A stretch of 64,000 nt of DNA from contig CM053328.1 of the NCBI GenBank assembly GCA_028583605.1, forward strand, positions 6,729,804-6,793,803, given 5' to 3'. The notes under the pieces are model-generated. The model was not told where the DNA came from, did no database searches, and was given only the letters and a program-made list of their open reading frames with translations. The DNA is from Dastarcus helophoroides (lineage: Eukaryota; Arthropoda; Insecta; Coleoptera; Bothrideridae). Shown piece after piece: positions 12,301 through 23,300 of the stretch; within the stretch, counting starts at the first letter, position 1; every line of letters begins with the position of its first letter. The position numbers and the translations under genes were made by a program.

Positions 12301-15300
12301 AATTTCAAAAATATTCCAATCATCCAAAAACTTGAACATTTTCAAAATAAAAGAAAGTTAAAAAAACCGAAATTTTGAAAAATCGAAATTTTTAAGGTCA
12401 CCTTCATAAAAAAAGATGAGATTTTAAGGAAAGGTTCAGATTTTCAGAAATCTAAAATTTAAAGGAATTTTTTTTAAATGTCAAATTTTTAAAAAGTTGA
12501 CATTTTGAATAAATATCGAGGTTTATAACAATCGAAATTCTAAAAAAATGGAAATTTTAAAGAAAGTCGAAATTAAAATAAAATGAAAGCAAGACATTTT
12601 GAAAAAAATGCCGAGACTATCAACAGTCAAGCTCAAAAAAATCGAAATTTTCAGTAACACCAAATTCTGAAAAAAAGAGATTTTGAAAAAATTAAAATTT
12701 AAAAAAAATATATATTTTCAAAAACACTGAAATTTTCAAAAAAATTAAAATTTTCAGAAAAATTGAAATGAAAAAAATTAAAACTTTCGAAAAGGGCGAC
12801 ATTTTAAAAAACGGCCAAATTTTAATTTTCAAAAAGGTCGAAAATTTTAAAAACTCCAAATCTCGAAAAAGAGCCTAAATTTTGACATAAAATTGAATTT
12901 CTAAAATTTTTTAAATTTTCCAAGAAAACCACTGTCAAAAAAAATAAACTTATAAAAACAAAAATTTTGAAAAAAGTCGACGTTTTCAAAGTCAAATTTT
13001 AAAAAAGATGACATTCTAGGAAAAAATGGAAATTTTGAAAGCAAAACTTTGAAAAGAGCTGAATTTTCAAAATATTCGGATCATTCAAAAAAACTGGACA
13101 TTATTTAAAAAAGTCGAAATTTTGAAAAAATCGAAAATTTTAAAGTCAAATTTAAAAAGAAGACAAAATTTTAAGGCAATGTTGAAATTTTGAAAAAATC
13201 AAAATTTTGGAAAAAATCGAAATTTTGAAAAAAGTCGATATTTCCAAAGCCAAATTTTAAAAAAGATGATATTTGGGGACAAAGTTGAAATTTTGAAAGC
13301 ATAATTTTGAAAAAAGTTGAAATTTTGAAAAATAAATTGAATTTTAAAAATATTCGAATCTTCCAAAAAACTGGACATTTGAAAAAAGTAAAATTTTCGA
13401 AAAGTCGAAATGTTCAAAAAATCAATAATTTTAAAATCGAATTTAAAAAGTAAAACATGAAAGGCAAAGTTGAAATTTTGAAAAATCAAACTTTTGGAAA
13501 AAATCGAAATTTTGAAGGTCGATATTTTCAGTCAAATTTTAAAAAAAGATGACATTTTAGGACAAAGTTGAAATTTTGAAATCAAAATTTTGAAAAAGGT
13601 TGAAATTTCGAAAGCAAAATTTTGAAAAACGTTGAAATTTTGAAAAAAATCGAATTTAAAAAATATTCGGATGTTCAAAATAACTGGACATTTAAAAAAA
13701 TGTAAAATTTTTGAATGAAAAAGTCGAAATTTTGAAAGGTCGAATTTAAAAACCAAAACATGAAATTTTAAAGCAGAGTTGAAATTTTGAAAAATCGAAA
13801 TTTTGGAAAAAATCGAAATTTTGAAAACAGTCGATATTTTTAAGGTCAAATTTTGAAAAAAGTCGATATTTTCAAGGTCAAATTTTAATAAAAGGTGACA
13901 TTTGAGGACAAAGTTGAAATTTTGAAAAAAAAATTGAATTTTAAAAATATGCGGAAAGTTTGAATAAATCGAAAATTTTAAAGTCGAATTTAAAAAGCAA
14001 AACATGAGATTTTAGGGCAAAAATGAAATTTTGAAAATCAAAATTTTGCAAAAAATCGAAATTTAGAAAAAGTTGATATTTTCAAATTTTAAAAAAGATG
14101 ACACTTTAGGGCATTAGGAAATTTTGAAAGCAAAATTTTGAAAAAGGTTGAAATTATTAAACCAAAAATTTTAAAAAGGTTGAAATTTTGAAAAAAATCG
14201 AATTTTAAAAATATTCGGATCTTCCAAAAAAACGGACATTTAAAAAAGTAAAAGAAAAAGTCGAAATTTTGAAAAAATCCAAAATTTTAAAGTCGAATTT
14301 AAAAAGAGATGAAATTTTGAAGAAAATTTGAAATTTTGAAAATAATCTAAATTTTGGAAAAAATCGAAATTTTGAAAAAAGTCAAAATTTTCAGTAAAAT
14401 TTTAAAAAAGGTGACATTTTAGGACAAAGTTGAAATTGTAACCTCAAAATTTGAAAAAAGGTTGAAATTTTGGAAAAAAATAAAATTTTAAAAAATATTG
14501 GATTCTTCCAAAACACTGGACATTAAAAAAAGTAAAATTTTTAAAAAAGTCGAATTTAAAAAAAAAAGACAAAATTTTAAGGCCAAGCTGAAATTTTGAA
14601 AATTAAAAATTTTGGAAAAAAAGTCGAAATTTTGAAAAAATCCAAAATTTTAAAGTCGAATTTAAATGGATGCAATTTTGAAGAAAATTCGAAATTTTGA
14701 AAATAATCTAAATTTTGGAAAAAATCGAAATTTTGAAAAAAGTCAAAATTTTCAGTAAAATTTTAGAAAAGGTGACATTTTAGGACAAAGTTGAAATTTT
14801 AACCTCAAAATTTTGAAAAAGGTTGAAATTATTAAAGCAAAATTTTTAAAAAGGTTGAAATTTTGAAAGAATCGAATTTTAAAAATATTCGGATCTTCCA
14901 AAAAAAGGACATTTAAAAAAGTAAAAGAAAAAGTCGAAATTTTGAAAAAATCCAAAATTTTAAAGTCGAATTTAAAAAGAGATGAAATTTTGAAGAAAAT
15001 TCGAAATTTTGAAAATAATCTGAACTTTTGGAAAAAATCGAAATTTTAAAGTCGAATTTAAAAAGGACGAAATTTTAAGGCAAAGATGGAATTTTGAAAA
15101 CTCAAAACTTTGGTAAGTCGAAATTTTGAAAAAAAAATCAAAATTTCTAAAATATTCGGACCTTCCCAAAAACTGGCCATTTAAAAAAAAATACAAACTT
15201 TGGAAAAAGTCAAAATTATGAAAAAATCGAAATTTTAAGGCAAAGCTGAAAATTTGAAAACTAAAAATTTTGGAACAAAGTCCAAATTTTGAAAAATCGA

Positions 15301-16170
15301 AAATTTTAAAGTCGAATTTAAAAAGGACGAAATTTTGAAGAAAATTCGAAATTTTGAAAATAATCTAAATTTAGGAAAAAATCGAAATTTTGAAAAAAAA
15401 AACAAAATTTCTAAAATATTCGGATCTTCCCAAAAATTGGCCATTTTCAAAAAAAAAATACAAACTTTGGAAAAAGCCAAAATTATGAAAAAATCGAAAT
15501 TTTAAGGCAACGCTGAAAATTTGAAAACTAAAAATTTTGGAAAAAAGTCCAAATTTTGAAAAATCGAAAATTTTAAAGTCGAATTTAAAAAGGACGAAAT
15601 TTTAAGGCAAAGTTGGAATTTTGAAATCTCAAAATTTTGGAAAAAGTCGAAATTTTGAAAAAAATCGAAATTTTGAAAAAAAAATCAAAATTTCGAAAAT
15701 ATTCGAATCTTACCAAACGCTGGCCATTTTAAAAAAAATACAAATTTTGGAAAAAGTCAAAATTATGAAAAAATCGACATTTTTAATGCCGAATATAACA
15801 AAACAAGAAAATTTAAGGAAACGTTGAAATTTTGAAAAGACAATATTTTGGAAAGCCAACATTTTAGAATGAAGAATAATTTGAGTAATAGTCGGAAATT
15901 TGGAAAAAAAAATCGAATTTAGAAGAAAATGCCACAATGGGAATGAAATTTTAAAACAAGTCGAAATTTTGGGAAAACCTTTCATAAAACTGCATTTTCA
16001 AAGGAAGTCAATATTTTCAAAAAGAAAGCAAATTTTGAGACAAAATTCAAAAGGATCAACCGGCCGAAATTAAAAAAGCGAAAATTATAAAACGAAATTT
16101 TGAAAAAAATATCGAAAATTTAAAAGATATTTAAGAGCTAACAAAAATCGAAGTTGAAATTGAAATTCGA
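9400..16170. repeat. Long A-type block with nested diverged tandem units
   Basis: This is A-rich low-complexity DNA built from GAAATTTTGAAAAA and AAAGTCGAAATTTT motifs. Larger units are still traceable. The landmark AAAAGTTGACATTT..GAATAAATA, followed by GAAAGCAAGA and ACTATCAACACTCAAG, occurs near 9490, 11705 and 12490. A second unit, with GGAT/C..TTCCAAAAAACTGGACATTT, recurs near 13079, 13352, 13668, 14216, 14510, 14888, 15155, 15420 and 15705. A short less AT-rich patch at 11117-11160 holds imperfect GGTCCTT/AAGGACC arms. I see no genes. Confidence 0.75.
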
Positions 16171-16820
16171 AACTTTCGTAAAGTTTTTTTTCCAAGTTTC
16201 TATTTCGAAAGCCTAAAACTTTGAAATTTTCTGCATTTTTCAATATTTCAACCATAACTTAGAAATCTCATCCATTTTCTCGAAATTTAGGAAACGTCAT
16301 TGTTTTTCATTTAATAGTGACAGAGCAACACAGATTTCGTGCTTAATGGCATTATTAATGGCAAACGGGTTGGCCGGTACGCTACGCCACTGTTTAAATG
16401 TCAACCTCTTTTTGCGAGATTAAATTTTATAAACGATTTTATACCAAAATTTCTTGCACAAGTTAGTTTCTAGCTACGCCACTGGAAAACGTCAAAATGT
16501 TGGGAAAGTCGAAACAGAAAAAGAATCAAAATTTTAAGATTATCGCTAGTTTTGTTTACAAATTTAATTTCTTTACGACAGTTTGACATTTCTAGAAAAT
16601 TTGAATTGCATTCGAAATTAAGTAAAGTTACCTTTTTTAACGCCGAATTCAATGATTCCAAGTTTGTACTGAATTTTGCATTTAATATTACGTCATCATG
16701 ATATCTTCAGCAGTATTGCTTGCATAAATTGAATTTTGTTTAAGAAATTAACATTTTGGCAGCATTTAGTAGTTATTTTAGCCACAATGACACTTGAGTT
16801 GAGCACAGAGTAGCATTTGA
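16171..16820. other. Unique AT-rich stretch with two GCTACGCCACTG copies
   Basis: GCTACGCCACTG occurs at about 16381 and 16474 in the same orientation. The reverse complement CAGTGGCGTAGC is a common terminal motif of insect DNA transposons, so these may be remnants of element ends. I cannot define boundaries. Nothing else is supported here. Confidence 0.35.
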
Positions 16821-17867
16821 GGTTATGTTAGGGATGCACTCGATACATTGATGTGTCTGAAACATCGATGTTTTCGTTTATATGTTTGACATTTTTGCAC
16901 CGATACTTTTGTTCCGATGTGTCGAAAGGATATCGATATATTTCTTTACGATGTATTGCGATGACGGGAAAGGGTATAATTTTAAAATTCCGTAGGTGGA
17001 TTTTTTTCAGTCGTTAAATGAAATTTACGTGTGATGTGGTATAATATTACTGTGGGGCATCGTATTCATACGATATATCGATACATCAAATATCGAAATA
17101 TATGTACCCATGTATTGAAACATACCAATACATCAAATGGCCACAGTATCGATGTTTTAAAAAATTTTGTGCTAGGGATGATCGATATTAGAAAAACATC
17201 GATATTGACATCAATATTAACATCGGTTCAAAAGTATGTACGATGAATATCGAAAGAAAAATATCGATGTGCGAAAAGGTCGATGTTTCAGATAAAAAAA
17301 AACAATCCATTTTATTATAAGGTATAGATATAATAAGCGACGTAAGCAGATTCATGGTAGATTGTTGGGTTACATTATTGCAAAAGTTTGAGTTTACTGG
17401 ACAGACATAGAGTACAATACAGGGTACATTTACTATACCTGTTATTTCGTTTTCGAAGTTTGATTACAAAAAAAAAATTAACTTCTACTAACACTCGCTC
17501 CCAGATTATTCTCAGATAAGAAAAAAAATTGACCATGGCTTGAAATTGGCAGTTTTTTATTTTGTTAGTTTTAATTTAGTTACATCGATCAGCGACATCT
17601 AGTGTAAATTGGGTGAAGGTGGAATAATACTAATAACAGCATTAATCAGCAATATTTGTTACAACTAATCACGCTAGATGGCCTAGACCTAGACTTAGTG
17701 TGTATGGATATCGATGTTCAGATTTTATTCTCATAGCATCAATGTGTCAATATTATCGAAAACTTAACATCGATATTAAAACATCGATGTTTTTCCACTA
17801 AACATCAATGTTCATTCACTGTCGATGAATATCGATCATCCCTATTTTGTGCATTCCTAGGTAATGT
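16821..17867. mobile_element. Outer non-autonomous hAT-type element with target duplications
   Basis: The element spans 16829-17859. Its ends are TAGGGATGCAC and GTGCATTCCTA, an 11-bp terminal inverted repeat with one mismatch. It is flanked by 8-bp GGTTATGT (16821-16828) and GGTAATGT (17860-17867), which match at 7 of 8. TIRs of this type with an 8-bp duplication are the hAT signature. Removing the inserted inner element and its duplicate leaves about 351 bp. The interior is dense in ATCGATGT/ATCGATAT motifs, as in hAT subterminal repeats. No transposase frame is present, so it is a MITE-like passenger. Confidence 0.82.
17165..17852. mobile_element. Inner non-autonomous hAT-type element nested in the outer one
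   Basis: The element spans 17173-17844 (672 bp). It has a perfect 17-bp terminal inverted repeat, TAGGGATGATCGATATT at the left end and its reverse complement at the right. Identical 8-bp duplications TTTTGTGC lie at 17165-17172 and 17845-17852. It inserted at the right terminus of the outer element, so its right target duplication overlaps the first four bases of the outer TIR. Subterminal ATCGAT-rich motifs crowd both ends. There is no transposase. The perfect TIR and duplication make it younger than the outer element. Confidence 0.93.
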
Positions 17868-18600
17868 CATTGTTGCATAACCGCATATACTTATTAAGAA
17901 TAAGTACAACAGAGAATATACTTAGTTTTTCTATGAAGTATAAGCATAACCGTCATCAAGTTTAAAAAATGCCACCATTCCTGTACGATGTTGCCAAATA
18001 TCGACATATTTAGCATAAAAATTGGGAGATTTGACATTGCCCGGGAAAAATATGTTATTTTAGGATAAAAATACATCAGTATAGAGTTTGCAATGTGAGT
18101 TGAACTTTAATGACATTAGTAAAAAGATGCTAAACAATTTTTGTCGTTATATAATAACACGATGGATCTACAGCAATAAAAATGCGTGCTAAGCGTTGTA
18201 TTTGTCACAAAAAGTTAGGTTATATTTACGGTTTTCGCTTAGATAATACATATATGAGATAATATAATAGTCAAAGGGTTTTTGTATTTGAAGAGTTTAG
18301 GACGCACACACACGAATTCGGCAGTATGAAACACAAAATAAATATTGACACCACAAGATAAGTGACATTTGCCTATAAAATGTTTAAATTTCAAAATACA
18401 ACGCGCAACCGCACAACACAAATTAATGTAGATCCAGCTAAAGAGCTGTTATATGGAATATTTTGCCGTATGTCACATTAGTAGCACTTTCGACCTACAC
18501 GCATAACATTTTGAGAAATTCGAGTTTGGAGGTATTCTGTGGTTTGACCTCGAAGTGTTGAGAAAATAGTCGAAATTTTGTTGATATAACTTTGTTGAGA
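17868..18600. other. Unique AT-rich stretch
   Basis: Sequence complexity is normal and AT-rich. I find no exon signals, TIR-bounded element or RNA gene between the nested hAT elements and the satellite that follows. Confidence 0.5.
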
Positions 18601-20690
18601 GTGGAAAACCGACCGTCTCCAAATCCCGAGTCTGATTAAACGTAAGCGAATATTCAAAAATGACATCTAAAAGTTAACAAAGTTAAGAAAATAAATAAAA
18701 TGAATATTTGTTTGTGGCGACATCTATGTAAATCATACCATACGAAAAAGGGAACTTTTATAGATTTCTGTAAAACTTTACCTAGCGTGGCATCTATTAT
18801 CGACTTATTCAACACGTATAAAAAATAAATTTTATTTTGGAGCACTATATCATAAAATAGAAATCAAAAGCGTTAATATATTTAAATTACCTGCAAAAAC
18901 CTGCGTCTAAGCAAATGTTTAAAAAATCACATCTAAAGTTAAAACACTAAAAAAATAAATATTTGTTTGTGGCGACATCTATGTAAACTACACCACACAA
19001 AAACTAAAACGTTTATAGAATTCTATAAAATTATATTTAGCGTGACATTTACTATCGACTTGTGAAACTCGTATTAGAAATAAATTTTATTTTGAAGCAT
19101 TATATCATAAAATAGAAACCAAAAGCGATAATTTATTTTAATTAGCTATAAGCAAATACCCGCGTTTGATTAAACGTAGGCGAATGTTTAAAAATCACAT
19201 CTAAAGTTAAAACACAGAAAATAAATATTTGTTTGTGGCGACATCTATGTAAACCATACCACACAAACACGTATTAGAAATAAATTTTATTTTGGAGCAT
19301 TATATCATAAAATAGAAACCAAAAGCGTAAATATATTTAAATCAGCTATAAACAAATATCTGCGTCTAATTAAACGTAAGCAAATGTTTAAAAATCACAT
19401 CTAAAGTTAAAACACTAAAAAAATAAATAATTGTTTGTGGCGACATCTCTGTACATTAAATCACACGAAAACCAAAACGTTTATAGACTTCTGTAAAACT
19501 GTTACTGAGCGTGACATCCACTATCGACTTACTTAACACATTTAAAAAAATAAATTTTATTTTGGAGCACTATATCATAAAATAGAAACCAAAAGCGTAA
19601 ATATATTTAAATCAACTATAAACAAATACTTGCGTCTGATTAAACGTAAGCAAAAGTTTAAAAATCACATCTAAGTTAAAACACTAAGAAAATAAATAGT
19701 TGTTTGTGGCGACATCTATGTAAACTACACTACACAAAGCTAAAACGTTTATAGAATTCTGTAAAATTCTATTTAGCGTGACATTTACTATCGACTTGCC
19801 AAACACGTATTAGAAATAAATTTTATTTTGGAGCATTATATCATAAAATAGAAACCAAAAGCAGTAATTTATTTTGATTAGCTATAAACAAATACTCGCG
19901 TCTGATTAAACGTAGGCGAATGTTTAAAAATCACATCTAAAGTTAAAACATTGAAAAAATATATATTTGTTTGTGGCGACATCTATGTAAACCATACCAC
20001 ACAAAAATTAAAACGTTTATAGACTTCTGTAAAATTGTACTTAGCGTGACATCTACTATTGACTTACCCAACACGTATTAGAAATAAATTTTATTTTGGA
20101 GCATTATATCATAAAATAGATACCAAAGCCGTAAATTATATTTAAATTAGCTATAAACAAAGATCTGCGTCTAGTTAAACATAAACAAATGTTAAAAATT
20201 GCATCTAAAGTTAAAACACTAAGAAAATAAATATTTGTTTGTGGCGACATTTATGAAGATTAAACTACACGAAAATTAAAACGTTTATAAATTTCTGTAA
20301 AATTGTACTTAGCGTCACATCTACTATCGACTTACTCAACACGTATAAAAAATAAATTTTATTTTGGAGAACTAGATCATAAAATAGAAACCAAAAGCGG
20401 TAATATATTTAAATTAGCTATAAACAGATAGCTGCGTCCGATTTAACGTAAGCAAATGTTTAGAAATCACATCTAAAGTAAAAACACTAAGAAAATAAAT
20501 ATTTGTTTGTGGCGACATCTATGTAAATTATACTACACAAAAACCTAAATTTTAGAAGACTTCTGTAATACGGTTTTTAATTAGCGCGACATCTACTATC
20601 CACTTATTCAACATGTATACAAATTAAATTCTATTTTGGAGCAATATACTAAGAAATACAAATTTAAAGCGGTTATAAATTAAAATCAGG
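18600..20690. repeat. Tandem satellite, unit about 267 bp, about 8 copies
   Basis: The landmark TTTGTTTGTGGCGACATCT occurs at about 18707, 18962, 19228, 19430, 19699, 19966, 20234 and 20502, giving spacings of 255, 266, 202, 269, 267, 268 and 268. Each unit carries, in order, CACATCTAAAGTTAAAACAC, the landmark, GCGTGACATCTACTATCGAC and TTTTATTTTGGAGCA. The 202-bp unit lost about 65 bp between ACACAAA and CACGTATTAG. The last copies decay toward 20830. The unit itself holds three ACATCT boxes. No ORF is conserved across copies. Confidence 0.95.
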
Positions 20691-20899
20691 GATCAACGTT
20701 AAAAACGTTATATTTCTTGTTAACTGACAACCCAACAACTTAAAAACTAATATGCCCATTCGATGCGACATCTCTGGAAATCATAAATAATAAACCACCA
20801 CCTTCGATACATTTCTGTAATATTTTAAATTTGATGTAGGGACATCTGTTGCTGATAGACCAAAACCTAAAATGTCAGAAACAGTGTAATCTGTAATAT

Positions 20900-21025
20900 T
20901 TCGTGCGTTTAACGTCACAACTTCGGCGGCCGTCCGATCGCCGACAGCGCCAATTGACAACCAACTACTTCCGAAATCCAGTCTTTCTATCAGATAAATA
21001 TTTATGCGACTTTTAAATCGCGTTT
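20900..21025 (+). promoter_or_regulatory. Candidate core promoter upstream of exon 1
   Basis: A more GC-rich, CpG-containing patch (CGGCGGCCGTCCGATCGCCG near 20923-20943) follows the satellite. TAAATATTTA at 20995-21004 lies about 31 bases before the A of TTTCAACA (A at 21027), which is acceptable TATA-to-initiator spacing. A second AT core, TTTTAAAT, lies at 21011-21018. The start site is inferred from motif spacing only and could be wrong by tens of bases. Confidence 0.4.
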
Positions 21026-21154
21026 CAACAACGGAGTTGTTCGTATCGCACCTTTAAACCGTGTAAATTGGTGTTTTTGTTTTGATTAGTGCTCGACGCG
21101 AGTGTACCGTTGTGCTGGCTGTGAAAGATTTGGAATATTTCGCCGTCGTTAGTG
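21026..21154 (+). other. Probable 5' non-coding first exon
   Basis: The stretch contains no ATG from the inferred start site to a strong splice donor (GTTAGTG followed by GTGAGT at 21155-21160). It is less AT-rich than its surroundings. ATG-free sequence between a promoter-like patch and a consensus donor is typical of a 5' untranslated exon. The 5' end is approximate. Pairing with the exon at 60021 is inferred from strand and splice-site type. Any exon beyond the window, or an unseen one between, would also fit. Confidence 0.5.
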
Positions 21155-21160
21155 GTGAGT

Positions 21161-23300
21161 TTTGAGATTTTTTTACTCTGTTGGAACGGTTGTAATCAAA
21201 CTTGAACTATTGACTTTTGTCTGGTTCATTAGGAGAGCGATGAGGTTATGTGATTTATTCATAGAATCAATTCTTTGTGTCTATTTTTGACCGATTTGGA
21301 ATCGGGGAGGTATAGACGTTTGTTTACCTCCCGCTTGGGGTTAACACGGCCATGTTTAAATGGTATTTTTTTACCGTTGGAAGCGATTTTGGTTTATTTT
21401 TGTGTTGTTTCCTGTTGCTTTTCCACGTACAGCTTTTTATTACCTTACAACTTCGATTATCTTATTTTCGTTAGAACGCAGTGTTATTTTGAAGACTAAA
21501 TAACGACAGGGTTATCATTTTATTAGAGTTTATTTTTAAAACCAGCTTAATGAGATATTGCCGAATATATAAATTTTGTTTGTTTACGAGACGAAAATTC
21601 GCTGTTTAATATTATGACTTAATTATGTCGATGATGTCAAAAAGCATCCCTCCGCTTTTCTTTTGACTTGACCATATTAATTACAGAATAAAATTATTTT
21701 TGTTGATCTTAAATGTTTGGCTGATTTAATGACAATTGCGGTCATTAGTCTAATAGGTTATTTAAATTTGGGTAGTTCAACAGACGTAAACTAATGAATG
21801 ACAGTTAAGTATCTTTCTAAATAATAAAAGCAGTGGCGTGCTTACTTTCTAAATTTCGACCTTTTACGTAAAACTAACGAGTGTGTTCCAAGGAACATGT
21901 TAAGTTGGCTGTGAAAATTTCTTCTTACAGTTCGCTGTAAGTACGTTATGAGTGATTGACAACTGTCTCATTTTAATACATTTGTACTACTATCGTATCA
22001 AACCTACTGATAGAAAATCCCAGGAGAAATAAAATTTTTCAGTTTAAACTAGTAAATTTGAAGAAAAAGTTGAGAAAACCTAGGCTTCGTGTACAAAAAT
22101 CTGGAGTTGATCTCAAAATTTAGAATTTTGATAAAAAAATATTGAAAAATTAAGACCAATTTGACCTGTTTGGGGGGGCACTTGTTGCATATTAAGGCCA
22201 CCCCTGACTAGTTTCATTAAATCTATTCCAGTAAATTTCTCAAAGTGGAGGTTACAGTTGGCACTTCTGCTTTACGTGGGCAAGGTAAACTACGGGGGTA
22301 CAGCGCATCTGCTTCAAAAAAAAGTCTGTCCTGGGAATTTTCATTGTTGTAGGACTTGTAAAACGACTAAAGTGCATAATAAATTTAAATACAGTTGTCG
22401 CTGTTTTCATTGTCTAAGTTTAATTAGAATCTTACTATTTCTCTTGATTAGATAGCTCGTCTGTGTGTGTCAATATGCTTCTTGACTATTTATCTGTTTA
22501 TCATCATAATGTCTCTTGTATACTATTAGTAACGTCGACTTTTCAGAATCATTTTATAATGCGCACTATTTCATTATCTTAAGGTACAAGTTGTGTGCAG
22601 TTCTGATAATAGGTTAACGAACTGTCTTCCTATTTCGATACCATATGTATTTATTTATTTTTTAAATTACACTACACTGTATAGGTAACTGTAATTAACA
22701 ATGTTTATGCTGGTTACAACCAACCAATCATTGTAACGATTGTGTTTTAAACAAAAAGGTTGTCGACACTTCGCTTAAAAAAAAAACCTGTGGCTTCTTT
22801 AATCGATAAAGTGCAAATGAGGTGATGGCGTCTTAGTACCAGGATTTTCCAGCGTTTAGCATACAATTGCCTTCAGGTTATTTACAAAACAATTTATCGA
22901 GAAGTCTGTAGAAAAAAGAAGAAAGATTTTGTCTTATAACTTCGTACTTGAAAGAAGGCTATGTTGTCAAGCTGTCCAAAAACTCGTATTTTGTCAGAAT
23001 TACGTTAAAAAATGAATTCTGTTAATTATTCATTACAAATGGCAACATATTGCATAATACTACAATCGTAAATCACATACAATTTTCCAAAAAAAGTCAG
23101 AAATTGTTTCTGCAATTTTTATATTGATTTCCTAATTTTATTAATTTATGTATTTTGAAAATTGTTGTGATAAACGTTTTTTCTTTTAGAAAATCAGAAT
23201 TATGACGTAATATTCGGAGTAAAATTGTTGCTGATTTTATTTTTTCTGAAAATATCCTTTTTTGGTGAAAAACCAAAATCATGATTTCCTTTTTCAAAAA
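21161..23300. other. Unique intronic sequence after exon 1
   Basis: This is normal-complexity AT-rich DNA with scattered less AT-rich patches (21290-21360, 22160-22290). One patch at 22170-22300 contains GGGGGGCACTTG and the weak exon-like segment noted under the intron. Another CAGTGGCGTGC transposon-end-like motif lies near 21832. There are no convincing genes. Composition grades into the T-type block near 23300. Confidence 0.45.

Noticed and set aside
7272..16000. Many 60-160 codon frames rich in K, N, F and I
   Set aside because: They follow the A-type repeat periodicity, appear on both strands and show no conserved start or domain.
22232..22284. Exon-like segment between AATCTATTCCAG and GTAAAC
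   Set aside because: The acceptor tract is weak, the donor is non-optimal and there is no ATG. Mentioned under the intron but not called as an exon.
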